DNA from: Microbacterium terregens
Lineage (GTDB): Bacteria > Pseudomonadota > Alphaproteobacteria > Sphingomonadales > Sphingomonadaceae
Assembly (NCBI RefSeq): GCF_027922045.1
Contig: NZ_BSEX01000001.1
Location: forward strand, 73,777 to 137,776
Direction of reading: 5' to 3'
Length of the DNA: 64,000 nucleotides
In this document: positions 1-7,793 of the stretch, piece after piece
How positions within the stretch are numbered: the stretch's first letter is position 1
Layout of the letters: each line of letters begins with the position of its first letter
The notes under the pieces: model-generated
What the model saw: the letters and a program-made list of their open reading frames with translations, nothing else
Databases searched by the model: none
What the model was told of the DNA's origin: nothing
Program-made: the position numbers and the translations under genes

Positions 1-1
1 C

Positions 2-79
2 GAGATGGCGCGGCACGTCTACAGCACCCTCTACAAGCCCGCTTCCGTAGACACGGCGCAACTTCCCCTTCCGCTGTGA
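2..79 (+). CDS. possible 3' end of a gene entering from the left
   Basis: An open frame enters from the window edge and stops with TGA at 77-79, giving about 25 residues ending in TAQLPLPL. Too little is visible to assign a family, and a chance open frame of this length cannot be excluded. The next gene begins 1 nt after the stop, which is the spacing expected of co-transcribed genes and the only positive argument for it. Confidence 0.25.
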   Translation, partial: EMARHVYSTLYKPASVDTAQLPLPL

Positions 80-80
80 C

Positions 81-419
81 GTGGTTCAAGGGATCAAGAG
101 CCTAACTGAGCTTCTACACCAAGGCGGCTCCGTTCGAGCAGTTTGTCGGGAGTGCGGGCACGCAGCGCTATTCTCCCCCTATGAGTTGGGGAGCTACTTC
201 CGCCAGCGCGGTTGGTCCGATTCATGGCCGCACTTCGCTAAGCGCCTCCGGTGCGAGTGCGGGGCGCGTGGCCCGGAAGTCCAATGGTTGGTTGGCGATC
301 CTCCGCCACCCGAGCCAACGCCCCCTAAGCCGCGTTTCGTGAGATCGTCGTTGCCCCAAGGCAGCGCGCCGACCAGCTTAGACGAATGGCGCAAGCGACG
401 CGCTGGTAAGGCGTTCTGA
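81..419 (+). CDS. small zinc-ribbon-like protein, function unknown
   Basis: A 112-residue protein starting at GTG. It carries two short cysteine motifs, CRECGH near residue 22 and CECGAR near residue 58, spaced as in a treble-clef or zinc-ribbon fold that could bind one zinc ion. The C-terminal third is rich in proline and arginine and probably disordered. No signal peptide or membrane segment is seen. No clear ribosome-binding site precedes the GTG. It is the first complete gene of the accessory stretch left of the broken comM. I do not recognise a named family. A nucleic-acid-binding accessory role is conceivable but is inference only. Confidence 0.5.
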   Translation: MVQGIKSLTELLHQGGSVRAVCRECGHAALFSPYELGSYFRQRGWSDSWPHFAKRLRCECGARGPEVQWLVGDPPPPEPTPPKPRFVRSSLPQGSAPTSLDEWRKRRAGKAF

Positions 420-480
420 GCGATAACGGCGCTTGCGTTCGGCTGCTTGTTGATCGAGCTTGCCGGAAAGGGAGGGCACA

Positions 481-888
481 ATGCGCACATTCGTGATGTT
501 GGCGGCGTTGTCATTGGCGGCATGTTCGAGTGCTGAACCGGTATTTGAGAACACAACCGCCGAAGCGCCGATCGTGAACGACTCTCCTCCTGTTGAGAAC
601 GGAACCGCCTTCGACGTTCCTGCCGATCCCAACGCCCGCTACAGCTTGCTTAGCGTGACACCGGGGCAGAACGGCCACATCATTGCCCTTACGCGACGCA
701 CTGGCACCTCCGGCACCAGCTATTCAAATCGTGAGATTGACTGTGACGCTCAGCTTGCTCGCTATGTCGGCGAGGGCGACACGCGCGAGGATGCCGAACG
801 CCCCTCCCCCAACCCCGGCGACATGGCACCCTTGGTTGCAGGATCGAGCACCCACACTGCGGTTCAGGTGGCGTGCGCAAAACGCTAA
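481..888 (+). CDS. putative lipoprotein of unknown function
   Basis: The ATG at 481 is chosen over an in-frame ATG at 460 because it follows a purine-rich GGAAAGGGAGGG site and opens directly with a lipoprotein signal: MRTFVML, a short hydrophobic run, then lipobox LAAC. The mature part is about 118 residues, rich in acidic residues, Ser and Thr, with two further cysteines near the C-terminus that could form a disulfide. It therefore probably sits on the periplasmic side of a membrane as a lipidated protein. It overlaps the following nuclease-like gene by 16 nt, so the two are probably translated together. No family assigned. Confidence 0.6.
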   Translation: MRTFVMLAALSLAACSSAEPVFENTTAEAPIVNDSPPVENGTAFDVPADPNARYSLLSVTPGQNGHIIALTRRTGTSGTSYSNREIDCDAQLARYVGEGDTREDAERPSPNPGDMAPLVAGSSTHTAVQVACAKR

Positions 889-1394
889 GCGGCAACTCGA
901 AACGTCGCCGGAACGCCTACAGGACGGGATCACGACGTAAGCGGTTGTCGCCGATCGCCATCCTAATAGGTGCCGCGTGTATCGGTGCTATCGTCGGCAT
1001 CGGCTCCACGGTTGAGCCGACCGCCTCGACGGCAACACGCGAGATCATCTCCGGTTGCCGCACCACAGACGGCGACACCATCCGTTGTGGCAACGAGCGC
1101 ATCAGGCTTCTTGGCATCGATGCGCCCGAGCTTACCGGCCACTGCCGCCCCGGTCGCAAGTGCGCGCCCGGTGATCCGGTCGCCTCTACCCATAGCCTTC
1201 GTTCCGCAATGACGGGAACGCTGCGCATCAACCGAGTAGGCACCGACCATTATGGGCGCACACTGGCGACCGTAGCGGGAGATCGTGGCGACTTGTCGTG
1301 CTGGCAGTTATCACAGGGGCAGGCGTCCTATCGAAGCGATTGGGACGATGGTTTGCGGGTAGCGCGCACCTGCCCTGCCGAAGTGATAGGCTGA
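873..1394 (+). CDS. staphylococcal-nuclease-like (SNase/thermonuclease) protein, membrane-anchored or secreted
   Basis: The protein has a basic N-terminus, one hydrophobic segment at about residues 27-47, then a compact SNase domain. The catalytic signature is intact: an Asp in DGDTIRC, the Arg and Glu of IRLLGIDAPEL, and the second Arg in HYGRTLA. SNase-family enzymes hydrolyse DNA and RNA using calcium. Four cysteines in the domain (SGCRTTD, CRPGRKC and the late LSCW and RTCPAE cysteines) suggest disulfides and an extracytoplasmic location. The start is GTG at 873 inside the preceding lipoprotein gene; a TTG further in is an alternative. Family-level assignment is firm; substrate and role are unknown. 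Small SNase genes are common cargo of plasmids and integrative elements. Confidence 0.75.
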   Translation: MRKTLSGNSKRRRNAYRTGSRRKRLSPIAILIGAACIGAIVGIGSTVEPTASTATREIISGCRTTDGDTIRCGNERIRLLGIDAPELTGHCRPGRKCAPGDPVASTHSLRSAMTGTLRINRVGTDHYGRTLATVAGDRGDLSCWQLSQGQASYRSDWDDGLRVARTCPAEVIG

Positions 1395-1402
1395 GCCGCC
1401 GA

Positions 1403-1867
1403 ATGAGTGCGCGCGGTTGGATCGCAGGCGTCGGCTCTTGGGTCGCGATGGTGGCAGCGGTGTCCTACTTCTCAGGACCGACGACGTGTCGGGATGGTTG
1501 GGCTTCCTCAAGTATCGGCTCAAGAGGCGCGTGCTCTCATCACGGCGGCGTGGATCGCTCAGGAGACGCTTGGGCAAAGCTCCTGATCGCTCCCGCTGCG
1601 ATCATCGGAATCGCGGTAGCCGATTTCGGAACTAAGGCTCCGACGCCTCCAAGGATGCCGCCCGCACCTCCTCTACAACCCCTCGATCCCGATCGTCCGG
1701 TTTGCCCGAAGTGCTCACGATCCATGGTAAGGCGCACAGCCAAGCGGGGGCGAAACCCGGCACGGACGTTTTGGGGATGCCCAAACCATCCCTACTGTCG
1801 AGAAACAATGCGGATGGATGCCGACCCGCGCGGCTTGAACTCATCGTCCAACTCTCATTTGAGCTAA
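1403..1867 (+). CDS. DUF3761-like domain fused to a topoisomerase-type C4 zinc ribbon
   Basis: The ATG at 1403 lies 8 nt after the SNase stop. A hydrophobic segment at residues 5-22 is followed by CRDGWASSSIGSRGACSHHGG, resembling the short DUF3761 domain, then a second hydrophobic segment (about 55-70), a proline-rich linker, and a C-terminal CPKCSRSM...FWGCPNHPYC module. That last module matches the C4 zinc finger found at the end of bacterial topoisomerase I and in mobile-element proteins. The zinc ribbon is thus placed after a transmembrane segment, an unusual architecture. The last codons overlap the 3' end of the truncated comM, which runs the other way. Function unknown. Confidence 0.55.
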   Translation: MSARGWIAGVGSWVAMVAAVSYFSGPTTCRDGWASSSIGSRGACSHHGGVDRSGDAWAKLLIAPAAIIGIAVADFGTKAPTPPRMPPAPPLQPLDPDRPVCPKCSRSMVRRTAKRGRNPARTFWGCPNHPYCRETMRMDADPRGLNSSSNSHLS

Positions 1868-2610
1868 GGCGCACCCCGCTCGCGCAGCACCCGCACTACC
1901 TCTTGATCCACCATGGCGAGCATAGCCGCGTCGGGATGCGGGTTGGAATTCCGCGATTGTGACTTGCCCACCATCAGCAGGTTGTGGCCGCCCGCCGCCG
2001 CGATCTCCAGCGCGCGCTTCGCGGTTTCCTGTCCCTTCACCCGCCGCAGGTCCGGTCCGAGCACCAGCTCCTCCGCCTCGCCCGGTGCGGGTTCGGGCAA
2101 CAACTGTGTCCCTTTCAGGTGGTTGAGCAGACCGATCAGGTCGGTCGCCGCGCAGATGCTGCCCCCCGCCCACGCCGCTTCGGCGCCCTGCGCTGCCGGG
2201 CAGATCAACCCCAGGCCGCGCTCCGACGCGTGGAGCGCCGCCAGCAGCACCCCGGGCGTGGCGGCGATACGACCGTCCAGGCCGAGTTCCCCCACCACCA
2301 GATATTCGGACAGCGTCTCCGCATCGACGACGCCCATCGCCGCCAACAGCCCCAGCGCGATCGGGAGATCATAGTGCGATCCCTCCTTGGGCAGGTCCGC
2401 AGGGGAGAGGTTGACCGTGATCCGCTTGGGCGGGAGCGACAGGCCGATCGCGGCGATGGCGGCGCGGACGCGTTCGCGGCTTTCGCCCACCGCCTTGTCC
2501 GGCAGCCCGACGACGACGAATGCCGGCACGCCGGGTGCCAATTGCACCTGCGCCTCGACCGCGCGCGCCTCCAGCCCGAGATACGCCGCCGTCGATACGA
2601 TCGCGACCAT
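1864..2610 (-). pseudogene. comM: ComM/YifB-family Mg-chelatase-like ATPase, N-terminal fragment only
   Basis: Residues 1-215 are a standard ComM start: the ChlI/Lon-like N-terminal domain (VGLPDKAVGESRERVRAA, LPKEGSHYDLPIALG, GELGLDGR) followed by the beginning of the AAA+ module (VKGQETAKRALEIAAAGGHNLLMVG). Full-length ComM is about 500 residues and continues with PPGSGK(T/S), the Walker A motif. Here, after MVG at about position 1966, the frame runs into 33 unrelated codons and stops. The ATPase core, Walker B, sensor and C-terminal parts are absent from the window. ComM is a hexameric helicase promoting branch migration in natural transformation; this fragment cannot be active. The abrupt break next to accessory genes indicates an insertion or deletion junction. 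Confidence 0.8.
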
Positions 2611-2749
2611 GCTGCCCCCCTATCCCCCGCCACTGCATAGCCGGTTTCCGGGGAAGGAAAACAGCCGAGCGTGTCTTGCCCTCACAACACACATGCCCCA
2701 CATCGAGCCGGTGATGGTCGGTTCCCGATCCTGTCCCGGCACAGCCGCG

Positions 2750-2778
2750 TTGACTTGGAGGGGCGGCTTGCCTATGGG
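2750..2778 (+). promoter_or_regulatory. candidate sigma-70-type promoter for the rpmH operon
   Basis: TTGACT at 2750-2755 and TATGGG at 2773-2778 are separated by exactly 17 nt. They lie 75 nt upstream of rpmH and point towards it. The -35 is near consensus and the -10 keeps only its first half. It is the best promoter-like pair in the 242-nt gap between comM and rpmH; the rest of that gap shows no gene. Confidence 0.45.
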
Positions 2779-2791
2779 CTGCGGGCACACG

Positions 2792-2814
2792 GCCGCCGTT
2801 CAGGGCGGCTTTTT
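2792..2814 (+). terminator. GC-rich hairpin plus T5 in the rpmH leader (attenuator-like)
   Basis: GCCGCC (2792-2797), a 6-nt loop, GGCGGC (2804-2809), then five T residues. It has the form of an intrinsic terminator but lies between the candidate rpmH promoter and the rpmH start. It could attenuate the operon or mark the end of a short leader transcript. Confidence 0.45.
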
Positions 2815-2852
2815 CCGTTATTGTAGACGTTCGATATCCCGGGGAATGAGTG

Positions 2853-2987
2853 ATGAAGCGGACCTTTCAGCCGAGCAACCTGGTGCGTTCGCGTCGCCAC
2901 GGCTTCCGGACTCGCATGGCGACGCCGGGTGGCCGCAAGGTGATTCGCGCCCGTCGCAACCGCGGCCGCAAGAAGCTGTCGGCCTGA
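2853..2987 (+). CDS. rpmH: 50S ribosomal protein L34
   Basis: A 44-residue basic protein beginning [19 protein letters not shown] and ending [10 protein letters not shown], the invariant L34 signature. L34 is a small late-assembling protein of the large subunit, packed into 23S rRNA. Length and sequence are complete. A purine-rich GGGGAATGAG lies just upstream. An ATG 7 nt earlier (2846) opens a different frame that runs through the whole gene into rnpA. The order rpmH-rnpA-yidD-yidC-engB that follows is the usual arrangement in proteobacteria, linking ribosome synthesis, tRNA maturation and membrane protein insertion. Confidence 0.98.
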   Translation: MKRTFQPSNLVRSRRHGFRTRMATPGGRKVIRARRNRGRKKLSA

Positions 2988-3310
2988 CGCGCCTTACCCG
3001 TCGCAGCGAGTATCTCGCTGCGAACGGAGGCAAGCGTGCGCCGATGCCGGGCTTCGTGCTGCTGGTGCGCGCGCGCGAGGATGCCGATCCGACGATGCGG
3101 ATCGGCATCACCGTATCCAAGAAAGTCGGCAACGCCGTCGCCCGCAACCGGGTGAAGCGGCGTTTCCGTGCGCTTGCGCGCGAGGTCCTGCCGACTGCAG
3201 GCATCGCCGGTGCCGACCATGTGCTGATCGGACGCACCTCCGCGATCGAGCGGCCCTATGAGTCGCTCAAGACCGAACTGGTCAAGGCGCTGCGCAAGGT
3301 GACCCGGTGA
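2984..3310 (+). CDS. rnpA: ribonuclease P protein component
   Basis: The protein subunit of RNase P, which with the catalytic RNA trims tRNA 5' leaders. The conserved N-terminus [11 protein letters not shown] and the RNA-binding signature [15 protein letters not shown] (consensus RNxxKRxxR) are clear, and the length (about 108 residues) fits. The start is odd: between the rpmH stop and the conserved N-terminus there is no ATG, GTG or TTG in frame. The first plausible codon is CTG at 2984, overlapping the rpmH stop as CTGA. The only in-frame ATG upstream is at 2846, before rpmH, and would give a 46-residue extension encoded over rpmH. I annotate CTG by analogy with the ATGA and GTGA overlaps seen elsewhere here. 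Confidence 0.9.
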   Translation: MTRLTRRSEYLAANGGKRAPMPGFVLLVRAREDADPTMRIGITVSKKVGNAVARNRVKRRFRALAREVLPTAGIAGADHVLIGRTSAIERPYESLKTELVKALRKVTR

Positions 3311-3317
3311 CCACCGG

Positions 3318-3566
3318 GTGCCTTCCTCCCCCCTCTTCTTTCGGCGCCGTGCGGTGATCGCACGGCTGCTGATCCTCGTCGCGCGCGGCTGGCAGTTGGG
3401 TCCCTCGGTGATCCTGCCCTCCAGTTGCCGCTACAGCCCAAGCTGTTCGGCCTATGCAATCGAGGCGCTTGGCCGCTATGGCGCGCTGAAGGGCAGCTGG
3501 CTTGCGGCGCGTCGGATCGCGCGCTGCCATCCGTGGGGCGGCCACGGCTACGATCCGGTACCATGA
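3318..3566 (+). CDS. yidD: YidD, membrane protein insertion efficiency factor
   Basis: A small basic protein with the family's cysteine core CRYSPSCSAYAIEALGRYG and C-terminal CHPWGGHGYDPVP. YidD is a peripheral inner-membrane protein that assists YidC-dependent insertion. Two GTG starts are possible: 3318 (82 residues) and 3354 (70 residues, MIARLLILVARG), the latter matching the usual compact N-terminus. It lies between rnpA (7-nt gap) and yidC (25-nt gap) in the classic operon order. Confidence 0.93.
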   Translation: MPSSPLFFRRRAVIARLLILVARGWQLGPSVILPSSCRYSPSCSAYAIEALGRYGALKGSWLAARRIARCHPWGGHGYDPVP

Positions 3567-3591
3567 CGACCGAGCACACAGGGATTAGTCG

Positions 3592-5292
3592 GTGAAGAAC
3601 GACCAGAAGAACTTCGTCCTCTTCGCGGTGCTGGCCGCGGTGATCCTGTTCGGTTGGCAGCCGATCGCCAGCTACTTCTTCCCGGCCGCGAACCCGCCGG
3701 CGACCAAGATCGTCGAGGGCAAGAGCGAGGTGGTGCCGAACCCGGGCGCCGATCCGGCCGCCGATTCGCCCACGGCCGTGCGCGACCGCGCGCTCGTGCT
3801 GCGCGAAACGCCGCGCATCGCCATCGAAACGCCGCGGCTGAAGGGTTCGATCAACCTCAAGGGCGCGCGCATCGACGACCTGGTGCTCACCCGCCACAAG
3901 GAAACGATCGCCAAGAACAGCGACCCGATCCGCATCCTGTCGCCCTCTGGCACGGGCGACGCCTATTTCGCGAGCTTCGGCTGGTCCGGAAACGGCGTGC
4001 AGGCGCCCGGCGCAGACACCGTCTGGCAGGCCAGCGGCACGCGCCTGACCCCGGCCACGCCGGTTACGCTCACGACCCAGGTGGGCGGCCAGCGCTATGC
4101 GATCCAGATCGCGGTCGACGATGGCTATATGTTCACCGTCCGCCAGACGATCGGCAACGCAGGTACGCAGCCGGTGCAGGCAGCAACCTACGGCCTGCTC
4201 AGCCGCCGTGCCCCGCCGCGCGACAAGGACACGTGGAGCATCCACTCGGGCCCGATCTACGAAATCAAGGGCGGCGTGAACTTCGACGTCAACTACACCG
4301 ACGTCGACGAGGCGCCGCAGAAGTTCGACACCCAGGGCGGCTGGGCCGGCTTCACCGACCATTACTGGCTGACTGCGCTGGTGCCGGATCAGGGCAAGAG
4401 CAACGTCATCCAGTTCCGCAACACCGGCGACAACGTCCACCAGGCGGACTACCGCCCGGCCACCCTGTCCACCGTGCAGCCGGGCCAGCAGGTGACCGCG
4501 ACCTCGCGCTTCTTCGCGGGCGCCAAGGAAGTCGACCTGCTCGACCGCTATGAGGATGCGGGCGTGGTCCAGTTCGGCAATGCGATCGACTGGGGCTGGT
4601 TCGGCATCGTCGAGAAGCCGATCTTCGCCTATCTCGACTGGCTGTTCCGCATGATCGGCAACTTCGGCGTGGCGATCATCCTGCTGACCCTCACCATCCG
4701 CCTGCTGATGTTCCCGATCGCCCAGCGCCAGTTCGCCTCCATGGCGGCGATGCGCGCGCTCCAGCCCAAGCTGAAGACGCTGCAGGAGCGCTACAAGGAC
4801 GACAAGCCGCGCCTCCAGCAGGAGATGATGGCGCTGTACAAGCAGGAGAAGGTGAACCCGGTCGCGGGCTGCCTGCCGACGCTGCTGCAGATCCCGGTGT
4901 TCTACGCGCTCTACAAGGTGCTGATGCTCACCATCGAGATGCGCCACCAGCCGTTCGTCGGCTGGATCAAGGACCTCTCGGCACCCGATCCGCTGACGCC
5001 GGTGAACCTGTTCGGCCTGCTGCCGTTCACGCCGCCGAGCTTCATCGCGATCGGCGTGATCCCGATCCTGCTGGGCGTGTCGATGTACTTCCAGTTCAAG
5101 CTGAACCCGCAGCCGATGGATGACGCACAGAAGCAGGTGTTCGGCCTGATGCCGTGGGTGATGATGTTCATCATGGCGCCGTTCGCGGTCGGCCTGCAGG
5201 TCTACTGGATCACGTCCAACCTGCTGACCATCGCGCAGCAGCAGCTGCTCTATTCGCGCCACCCCGGCCTGAAGACGGCGCCCGCCAAGTGA
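3592..5292 (+). CDS. yidC: membrane protein insertase YidC
   Basis: A 566-residue insertase/chaperone that inserts and folds inner-membrane proteins alone or with SecYEG. Features in order are an N-terminal membrane anchor (about residues 7-27), a large periplasmic beta-sandwich domain with the conserved [15 protein letters not shown] segment, and a C-terminal core of membrane segments from about residue 355. The core contains the groove arginine region ([13 protein letters not shown]), the cytoplasmic helical hairpin ([14 protein letters not shown]...[17 protein letters not shown]) and the final segments ending LTIAQQQ. The length is typical for Gram-negative YidC. The start is GTG at 3592. 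The stop TGA overlaps the engB start as GTGA, so translation is probably coupled. Confidence 0.97.
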   Translation: MKNDQKNFVLFAVLAAVILFGWQPIASYFFPAANPPATKIVEGKSEVVPNPGADPAADSPTAVRDRALVLRETPRIAIETPRLKGSINLKGARIDDLVLTRHKETIAKNSDPIRILSPSGTGDAYFASFGWSGNGVQAPGADTVWQASGTRLTPATPVTLTTQVGGQRYAIQIAVDDGYMFTVRQTIGNAGTQPVQAATYGLLSRRAPPRDKDTWSIHSGPIYEIKGGVNFDVNYTDVDEAPQKFDTQGGWAGFTDHYWLTALVPDQGKSNVIQFRNTGDNVHQADYRPATLSTVQPGQQVTATSRFFAGAKEVDLLDRYEDAGVVQFGNAIDWGWFGIVEKPIFAYLDWLFRMIGNFGVAIILLTLTIRLLMFPIAQRQFASMAAMRALQPKLKTLQERYKDDKPRLQQEMMALYKQEKVNPVAGCLPTLLQIPVFYALYKVLMLTIEMRHQPFVGWIKDLSAPDPLTPVNLFGLLPFTPPSFIAIGVIPILLGVSMYFQFKLNPQPMDDAQKQVFGLMPWVMMFIMAPFAVGLQVYWITSNLLTIAQQQLLYSRHPGLKTAPAK

Positions 5293-5948
5293 CGGACGTC
5301 CCCGCCCCCATCGAGGCGTTCGACGAGGACGCGATCGAAGCGGCGCGCAAGCTGTTCGCCGGGCCGATCGCCTTCCTGCGCTCGGCCCCGGCACTCCAGC
5401 ACCTGCCCGATCCGGTGGTGCCGGAGATCGCCTTTGCCGGGCGGTCGAACGTCGGCAAGTCGTCGCTGCTGAACGCGCTCACCGGGCGCAACAGCCTGGC
5501 GCGCACCTCGGTGACGCCGGGCCGCACGCAGGAGCTGAACTTCTTCGACGTGGGCGATCCGCTGCGCTTCCGGCTGGTCGACATGCCGGGCTATGGCTTT
5601 GCCAAGGCGCCGAAGGACGTGGTGCGCAAGTGGCGCTACCTGGTGAACGACTATCTGCGCGGGCGCGTGGTGCTCAAGCGGACGCTGGTGCTGATCGACT
5701 CGCGCCACGGCATCAAGGACGTCGATCGCGAGGTGCTGGAGATGCTGGACAAGGCAGCCGTCAGCTACCGCGTCGTCCTCACCAAGGCGGACAAGATCAA
5801 GGCGAGCGAGCTCGCCGCCGTCCATGCCGCCACGGTTGCCGAAGCACGCAAGCGCCCCGCCGCCCATCCGGAGGTGCTCGCCACCTCCAGCGAAAAGGGC
5901 ATGGGCATTCCCGAACTGCGCGCGGCCGTCATCGAATCGATCGACTGA
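5289..5948 (+). CDS. engB: ribosome-biogenesis GTP-binding protein EngB/YihA/YsxC
   Basis: A 219-residue TRAFAC-class GTPase required for late assembly of the large ribosomal subunit. Motifs in order are G1 GRSNVGKSS, the switch region with [12 protein letters not shown]3 DMPGYGFA, G4 TKADK and G5 TSSEKG. The start is GTG at 5289, which overlaps the yidC stop and gives the usual N-terminus. A longer upstream extension in the same frame lies wholly within yidC and is rejected. Position after yidC is conserved in many alphaproteobacteria. Confidence 0.95.
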   Translation: MTDVPAPIEAFDEDAIEAARKLFAGPIAFLRSAPALQHLPDPVVPEIAFAGRSNVGKSSLLNALTGRNSLARTSVTPGRTQELNFFDVGDPLRFRLVDMPGYGFAKAPKDVVRKWRYLVNDYLRGRVVLKRTLVLIDSRHGIKDVDREVLEMLDKAAVSYRVVLTKADKIKASELAAVHAATVAEARKRPAAHPEVLATSSEKGMGIPELRAAVIESID

Positions 5949-5961
5949 CGCGCGGCCTGGT

Positions 5962-6588
5962 TCAGCCGCCCCCGCCCTGGCCGCCGCGGCCGAAGAACCA
6001 GCCCAGCCCGCCGCCGATCGCCGCAACCGACAGGATGCAGGCGATCACCATCAGCAGCCCATCGCGCACCAGCAGGGCGAGCCCGAACGCCAGGATCGCC
6101 ACCATCGGCAGCGTGCTTGCGAACGGCAGCAGCTCGAGCGGCGGCACCGTGGTGCACAGCGCGATGATCGCGATCGCCGCGATCTTGATCATCGGCCCCT
6201 TGGTGAGCGCCGGCAGGCGGCCGTGGAACCAGCGGTCGAGCCACTTGGCGACCGGCCGCATCTTGTCGGCGACCTTGACCAGCTTCTCGCCTTTCAGGCC
6301 GCGGTTCGCGAGGAAGCCGGGCAGCCACAGGTCCTTGCGCCCGAACAGCAGCTGAAGGGCGAGCAGCACCATGACCACGGCCATCGCGGTCGGCAGGCCC
6401 GGGATGCCGCCCACCGGCGAAATGTCGATCAGCGGGAAGATGATGAAAAAGGGGCCGTAGGCGCGGTGGCCCATCGCCTCGACGGCGTCGCCGAGCTTCG
6501 CCTTGTCCTGCCCGGCCTCTTCGCCGAGCTCCTTGAGCCGGTCGAGCACGTCGCCGACGCTCTGCGGGTCCTGGTTCTTCTCCGTCAT
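5962..6588 (-). CDS. ExoD-like membrane protein
   Basis: A 208-residue protein with an acidic, charged N-terminus of about 45 residues, then four or more hydrophobic segments (HRAYGPFFIIFPLIDISP, AMAVVMVLLALQLLFG, IKIAAIAIIALCTTVPP and the C-terminal AFGLALL to LGWFFG pair) and a glycine-rich tail. The GxxGYGxxxxxxPL...PVGGIPGLPT pattern fits the ExoD family, first linked to exopolysaccharide synthesis in Sinorhizobium, whose biochemical activity is unknown. The start at 6588 (MTEKNQ) is preferred to an upstream ATG because the extension overlaps the divergently transcribed GST gene. It lies far from the main polysaccharide cluster of this window. Confidence 0.75.
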   Translation of the reverse strand: MTEKNQDPQSVGDVLDRLKELGEEAGQDKAKLGDAVEAMGHRAYGPFFIIFPLIDISPVGGIPGLPTAMAVVMVLLALQLLFGRKDLWLPGFLANRGLKGEKLVKVADKMRPVAKWLDRWFHGRLPALTKGPMIKIAAIAIIALCTTVPPLELLPFASTLPMVAILAFGLALLVRDGLLMVIACILSVAAIGGGLGWFFGRGGQGGGG

Positions 6589-6652
6589 CGTTGCGCCAAC
6601 GGAATTGTCGCAAGGCGGTTCCGTTGCGCGGAGCGGCAGGCTAGACCGCGGC

Positions 6653-7324
6653 ATGCTCAAGCTCATCCTCGGCAACAAGGCCTATTCCTCCTGGTCCCTG
6701 CGCGGCTGGCTCGCGGCCAAGCTTTCGGGGCTCCCCTTCGAGGAGGTGGTCGTCCCGCTCTATGACGAGGGCTGGGATCGCCGACGCGAGGGCGACGAGT
6801 TCGCCCCCTCCTCGGGCAAGGTGCCGATCCTGTGGGACGGCGACGTGGTGGTCTGGGACAGCCTGGCGATCGTCGAATATCTGAACGAGAAGTCGGGCGG
6901 TGACCGGTTCTGGCCGGCAGACACGGCCGCGCGCGCCATGGCGCGCTCGATGGCCGCGGAGATGCACTCCGGCTTCCAGGCGCTGCGTCGCAAGCACAGC
7001 ATGAACATCCGGCAGGTCTATCCCCCGGCCCGCCTCGACAACGACGTGGTACACGACGTCACCCGCATCCTCGAGCTGTGGGCGCAGGCGCGCGCGCGGT
7101 TCGGCGGCACCGGTGAGTTCCTGTTCGGCGAGTTCGGCGCGGTGGATGCGATGTTCGCGCCGGTGGTGACCCGCTTCGTCACCTATTCGATCCCGATGCC
7201 GCCGTTCGCCGCGGCCTATATGCAGGCGGTGCTCTCCCACCGCTGGATGCAGGACTGGATCGCGAGTGCCCAGGAAGAGGAATGGGTGATCGAGCGGTTC
7301 GAACAGGCGACCGACGCCGGCTAG
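6653..7324 (+). CDS. glutathione S-transferase family protein
   Basis: A 223-residue two-domain GST. The N-terminal thioredoxin-like domain starts LILGNKAYSSWSLRGWLA, with serines at the usual catalytic site, and contains the cis-proline and glutathione-binding segment GKVPILWDGDVVVWDSLAI. The C-terminal domain is all-helical and ends VIERFEQ. The SSWS type is close to maleylacetoacetate-isomerase-like and zeta-like bacterial GSTs, but the substrate cannot be predicted. The ATG at 6653 is chosen because the homologous N-terminus begins here. Its stop codon shares the tetranucleotide CTAG with the stop of the convergent cupin gene. Confidence 0.88.
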   Translation: MLKLILGNKAYSSWSLRGWLAAKLSGLPFEEVVVPLYDEGWDRRREGDEFAPSSGKVPILWDGDVVVWDSLAIVEYLNEKSGGDRFWPADTAARAMARSMAAEMHSGFQALRRKHSMNIRQVYPPARLDNDVVHDVTRILELWAQARARFGGTGEFLFGEFGAVDAMFAPVVTRFVTYSIPMPPFAAAYMQAVLSHRWMQDWIASAQEEEWVIERFEQATDAG

Positions 7325-7779
7325 GCCGGCTTTCCGCCGACGCGATATCCCTCTCCCGGTGTTAGCATCATGTCGATGTCGGGATAGTGGCACCGGCTCT
7401 GCGCCGGCCGGCCGACGGCCACGAAGACGCAGTCTGCGTCGCTGCGGTTCTGAAGCACATGTCCATTGCCGTCGTTCTTGGGGAATGCGGCGCAATCGCC
7501 GGCCCGCATCACCGTCTCGCCGGTGTCATCGACCAGGATGGCTTCCCCCGACAGGATGGCGACGAATTCGTCCTCCCCCTCGTGCCAGTGTCGTTGCGAC
7601 GACCAGGCGCCGGGGCGCAGGACGACGTGGCTGACGCCGAAATCCGCAAGTCCACTCGCAGGCGCAAGGCGCCGATACCACCGCCCCTGAACCGCCTCCC
7701 GGAACGGCGCCGGATAGCCGGTCATGTTGGTCTGCGGGATTGTATCCAAGTCGAGCTTGGGCAATGCCCCCTCCGTCAT
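7321..7779 (-). CDS. cupin-domain protein
   Basis: A 152-residue single-cupin protein. Cupin motif 1 is visible as HWHEGEDEFVAILSGEAILVDD, with two His and a Glu as metal ligands. Motif 2 is weaker (GDCAAFPKNDGNGHVLQN), with a late His. Such small cupins bind a divalent metal and act as dioxygenases, isomerases or binding proteins; nothing here decides which. It is convergent with the GST gene and divergent from dapE, whose start lies 15 nt beyond this gene's start. Confidence 0.8.
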   Translation of the reverse strand: MTEGALPKLDLDTIPQTNMTGYPAPFREAVQGRWYRRLAPASGLADFGVSHVVLRPGAWSSQRHWHEGEDEFVAILSGEAILVDDTGETVMRAGDCAAFPKNDGNGHVLQNRSDADCVFVAVGRPAQSRCHYPDIDMMLTPGEGYRVGGKPA

Positions 7780-7793
7780 TTGAGGGAACCAGC

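Noticed and set aside
2611..2749. Structured RNA (SRP RNA or riboswitch) in the comM-rpmH gap
   Set aside because: The segment with GGGGAAGGAAAACAGCC looked similar at first but lacks the conserved SRP loop and any riboswitch core.
3256..5394. A 712-codon frame opposite yidC
   Set aside because: Arg/His/Asp-rich composition from a high-GC antisense frame; yidC on the other strand is unambiguous.
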